Below are positions 61,847 through 64,000 of a stretch of 64,000 nucleotides of DNA, one piece after another (positions within the stretch are counted from its first letter, which is position 1; every line of letters begins with the position of its first letter). This DNA comes from Limimaricola variabilis (lineage in GTDB: Bacteria; Pseudomonadota; Alphaproteobacteria; Rhodobacterales; Rhodobacteraceae). The stretch is taken from positions 27,616 to 91,615 of the forward strand of contig NZ_JACIBX010000010.1 of NCBI RefSeq assembly GCF_014195545.1, given 5' to 3'. Under the pieces are notes generated by a model that was not told where the DNA came from, did not search any database, and saw nothing but the letters and a program-made list of their open reading frames with translations. Made by a program: the position numbers and the translations under genes.

Positions 61847-62995
61847 ATGAAGATCACCGCCCTCAAGACATTCATCGTTCCGCCGCGCTGGCTGTTTCTG
61901 AAGATCGAAACGGATGAAGGCATCTGCGGCTGGGGCGAGCCGGTGGTGGAGGGCAAAGCGCAGACCGTCGAGACCTGCGTCCACGAGATGGCCGATCATC
62001 TGGTCGGTAGCGATCCGGCGCGGATCGAGGATCACTGGCAGGCGCTCTACCGCGGCGGCTTCTACCGTGGCGGGCCAATCCTAATGAGCGCCATCGCCGG
62101 CATCGACCAAGCGCTCTGGGACATCAAAGGTAAGGCACTTGGCCAGCCGGTGCATCAACTTCTCGGCGGGCCGTGTCGCGACAATATCCGGGTCTATTCC
62201 TGGATTGGCGGCGACCGGCCTTCGGACGTGGCGCAGAACGCACGCGAGGCGATCGCGCGCGGCTTTACCGCGCTGAAGATGAATGGCTCGGAGGAGATGC
62301 AGATCGTCGATGGCCACGCCAAGATCGACGCGGTGGTGACCAATGTCGCGGCGGTCCGCGAGGCGGTTGGGCCGCATGTCGGCATCGGCGTCGACTTTCA
62401 CGGCCGGGTGCAGCGCCCGATGGCCAAGGCGCTGATCCGCGAACTTGAGCCGTTCCGTCTGATGTTCATCGAAGAGCCGCTTTTGTCCGAGAACCTGGAG
62501 GGCATAGCCGAGGTGGCGCGTGGATCGGCGACGCCAATCGCACTCGGCGAGCGACTCTATTCGCGCTGGGATTTCAAGCGGGTGTTCGAGGCGCGTTGCG
62601 TTGACATTATCCAACCCGACCTGAGCCATGCGGGCGGCATCACCGAGTGCCGCAAGATTGCTGCCATGGCCGAGGCCTATGACGTGGCGCTGGCACCGCA
62701 TTGTCCGCTGGGCCCGATCGCGTTGGCTGCCTGCCTCCAGGTCGACGCGGTCAGCCACAACGCCTTCATTCAAGAACAAAGCCTCGGCATTCACTACAAC
62801 ACAGGCAGCGACATCCTCGACTACCTCGTCGACCCGTCGGTGTTCCACTACAAGGAGGGCCGCGTTCAGATCCCTCAGGGGCCCGGTCTGGGCGTCGAGA
62901 TCGATGAGGCCGCTGTCATGCGCGCCGCGCAAACTGGCCATCGCTGGCGCAATCCGGTCTGGCGCCACGCCGACGGTTCGATTGCGGAGTGGTAG
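61847..62995 (+). CDS. dgoD: D-galactonate dehydratase (enolase superfamily)
   Basis: A 382-residue protein, the same length as E. coli DgoD and very similar throughout. [40 protein letters not shown] and [20 protein letters not shown] are DgoD blocks. The Mg2+ ligands Asp183, Glu209 and Glu235 and the catalytic His185 and His285 all fall at the DgoD positions. It dehydrates galactonate to 2-keto-3-deoxygalactonate, the substrate of DgoK encoded 49 kb away. ATG 61847 starts MKITALKTF as in E. coli; an upstream ATG at 61808 is less likely. Confidence 0.93.
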   Translation: MKITALKTFIVPPRWLFLKIETDEGICGWGEPVVEGKAQTVETCVHEMADHLVGSDPARIEDHWQALYRGGFYRGGPILMSAIAGIDQALWDIKGKALGQPVHQLLGGPCRDNIRVYSWIGGDRPSDVAQNAREAIARGFTALKMNGSEEMQIVDGHAKIDAVVTNVAAVREAVGPHVGIGVDFHGRVQRPMAKALIRELEPFRLMFIEEPLLSENLEGIAEVARGSATPIALGERLYSRWDFKRVFEARCVDIIQPDLSHAGGITECRKIAAMAEAYDVALAPHCPLGPIALAACLQVDAVSHNAFIQEQSLGIHYNTGSDILDYLVDPSVFHYKEGRVQIPQGPGLGVEIDEAAVMRAAQTGHRWRNPVWRHADGSIAEW

Positions 62996-63117
62996 GGAAC
63001 CGAGCGGTGGCCCCAATCTGGGCCGGCGTCGGCGCGGCTTGCGACGGCAGTGTCGCGCAGGCAGGATGAAACCTCCGCGATGGGGCGCGGCCATGCGCAG
63101 AAGGGGGTCGCGCCATC

Positions 63118-64000
63118 ATGGATGACATGGATCCGAAGAAACTGATCTATCTGGCCACGGTAATCGAGCATGGCAGCTTGAACCGTGCGGCGCACAGACT
63201 CGGCATATCGCAACCTGCATTATCGACGTCTATGGATCGTCTTGAGGCCGCGCTCGGGATGCAACTGCTTGATCGCGGGCCGCGCGGCGTCGTGCCGACG
63301 GGCTATGGTGAAATCCTCTACTGTCATGCGCGGCTGATCCGCGAGGAGATCGAACTGGCTCGACGCAATCTTGAGAACGCGCGCGACGGCGTCTCGGAAT
63401 CGTTGCGCGTCGGTGTCCTGCCGAGCCTCGCTGGGTCGATCATGCCGATGGCATTGAGCCGATGGCACGATACCTATCCGGAGGGGCAGTTACAGATTGT
63501 GGAGAGCGCGCAGATCGACCTGCTGACCGGATTGCTGCGGCGCGATTTCGATCTGGTGATCGGTTATACCGAAGTCTTCGACATGCTCGACGGGTTGCGC
63601 CAGCAAGTGCTGTTCCGCGACATCCTGTGCGTCATCGTCAGACCGGGCCACCCGCTCTTCGAACAGGGCCGTCCGAACTGGGACGATCTGATGCGCTACC
63701 CGTGGGTGTCGCCGACATCGCGGCGTTCGCACACGGTGCTCGACCAGATCATGGCCACCATGCATGTCGGTCCGCCGACGCAGGTTACCGTCTGCGGCTC
63801 GGCCTCGCTGCTGAAATCGGTGGTCGGGCAGACTGATCACATCGCGGTTCTGCCGCTACACGCGGTGCGCGCCGATCTCGAGGCGGGACGGATTGCGGTG
63901 CTACCCTTCGAGGATCCGGTCCTGCACCGCAACATCGCGGTCTTCTTCCGTGAGGGCTATGTCATGGACCAGCCGCGTCGCGATCTCGTGGCAGTCATCA
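63118..64000 (+). CDS. LysR family regulator (partial, runs off the window)
   Basis: 294 codons are visible. The N-terminal helix-turn-helix reads LIYLATVIEHGSLNRAAHRL then GISQPALSTSMDRLEAALGM, followed by the effector domain from SLRVGVLPSLAGSIMPMALS. ATG 63118 is used; ATG 63127 is possible. It follows dgoD on the same strand, 122 bp away, so it may regulate the tct-dgoD genes in response to galactonate or another acid. The missing part should be only a short C-terminal tail. Confidence 0.85.
   Translation, partial: MDDMDPKKLIYLATVIEHGSLNRAAHRLGISQPALSTSMDRLEAALGMQLLDRGPRGVVPTGYGEILYCHARLIREEIELARRNLENARDGVSESLRVGVLPSLAGSIMPMALSRWHDTYPEGQLQIVESAQIDLLTGLLRRDFDLVIGYTEVFDMLDGLRQQVLFRDILCVIVRPGHPLFEQGRPNWDDLMRYPWVSPTSRRSHTVLDQIMATMHVGPPTQVTVCGSASLLKSVVGQTDHIAVLPLHAVRADLEAGRIAVLPFEDPVLHRNIAVFFREGYVMDQPRRDLVAVI

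Noticed and set aside
1-64000. tRNA, rRNA and riboswitches
   Set aside because: Scanned by eye for cloverleaf-like repeats, rRNA stretches and common riboswitch cores; none was convincing, though a small RNA could be missed.

Overview
The window is GC-rich, densely coding DNA. Its gene families (FrcBCA, SmoEFGK/SmoS, TagK/TagE, TctCBA, the ScpB-DUF1403 pair) are typical of alphaproteobacteria, most likely Rhodobacterales; this is inferred from remembered family resemblance, not from a search. A Rep_3-type initiator, an iteron array with a perfect DnaA box, ParA and a ribbon-helix-helix partner lie together at 53.5-55.7 kb. The window is therefore probably part of a plasmid or chromid devoted largely to carbohydrate uptake and catabolism.

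Layout. 0-2.3 kb: the start of a large VCBS-repeat protein, a long non-coding stretch and a decayed scpB copy. 2.3-6 kb: a GntR/FCD regulator and a polar amino-acid ABC transporter. 6-7.7 kb: intact scpB and DUF1403, then a truncated copy of an integrase promoter/start region. 7.7-23.3 kb: one long minus-strand operon for alpha-galactosides (oligopeptide-type ABC importer, MelA, FAD-dependent halogenase, DgoK, DgoA, a 47-codon coupled ORF, IlvD/Edd dehydratase, galactose/arabinose-type dehydrogenase, GH-J hydrolase) with a divergent AraC regulator. 23.5-24.5 kb: a decayed tyrosine recombinase with the same promoter/start motif. 24.5-34.2 kb: a galactitol/sorbitol locus (SmoEFGK, SmoS, a second dehydrogenase, LacI, TagK, TagE). 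34.2-35.1 kb: PrlF-YhaV toxin-antitoxin. 35.2-38.8 kb: a ribose-type ABC importer sharing the LacI operator motif. 39.4-48.4 kb: FrcBCA-type importer, transketolase, FGGY kinase and broken transaldolase, with a divergent ROK regulator. 48.4-52.6 kb: a CUT1 sugar importer. 53.2-55.9 kb: an IS3 remnant and the replication/partition module. 56.3-64 kb: truncated LysR and 2-hydroxyacid dehydrogenase, RraA-like protein, TctCBA importer, SMP-30 remnant, DgoD and a LysR regulator running off the end.

How the genes fit together. MelA would release galactose from melibiose or raffinose, and the GH-J enzyme may cleave the fructosyl part. The dehydrogenase, dehydratase, DgoK and DgoA complete the oxidative De Ley-Doudoroff route to pyruvate and glyceraldehyde 3-phosphate. 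DgoD at 61.8 kb gives a second, unrelated galactonate dehydratase. SmoS would make tagatose from galactitol, and TagK/TagE would carry it to fructose 6-phosphate. The FGGY kinase and transketolase suggest ketopentose use, although transaldolase is broken.

Decay is common (scpB copy, integrase, transaldolase, LysR, hydroxyacid dehydrogenase, SMP-30, IS3). All seven binding-protein genes that head a transporter operon are followed by a strong stem-loop before the next transporter gene. No rRNA, tRNA or CRISPR array was seen.
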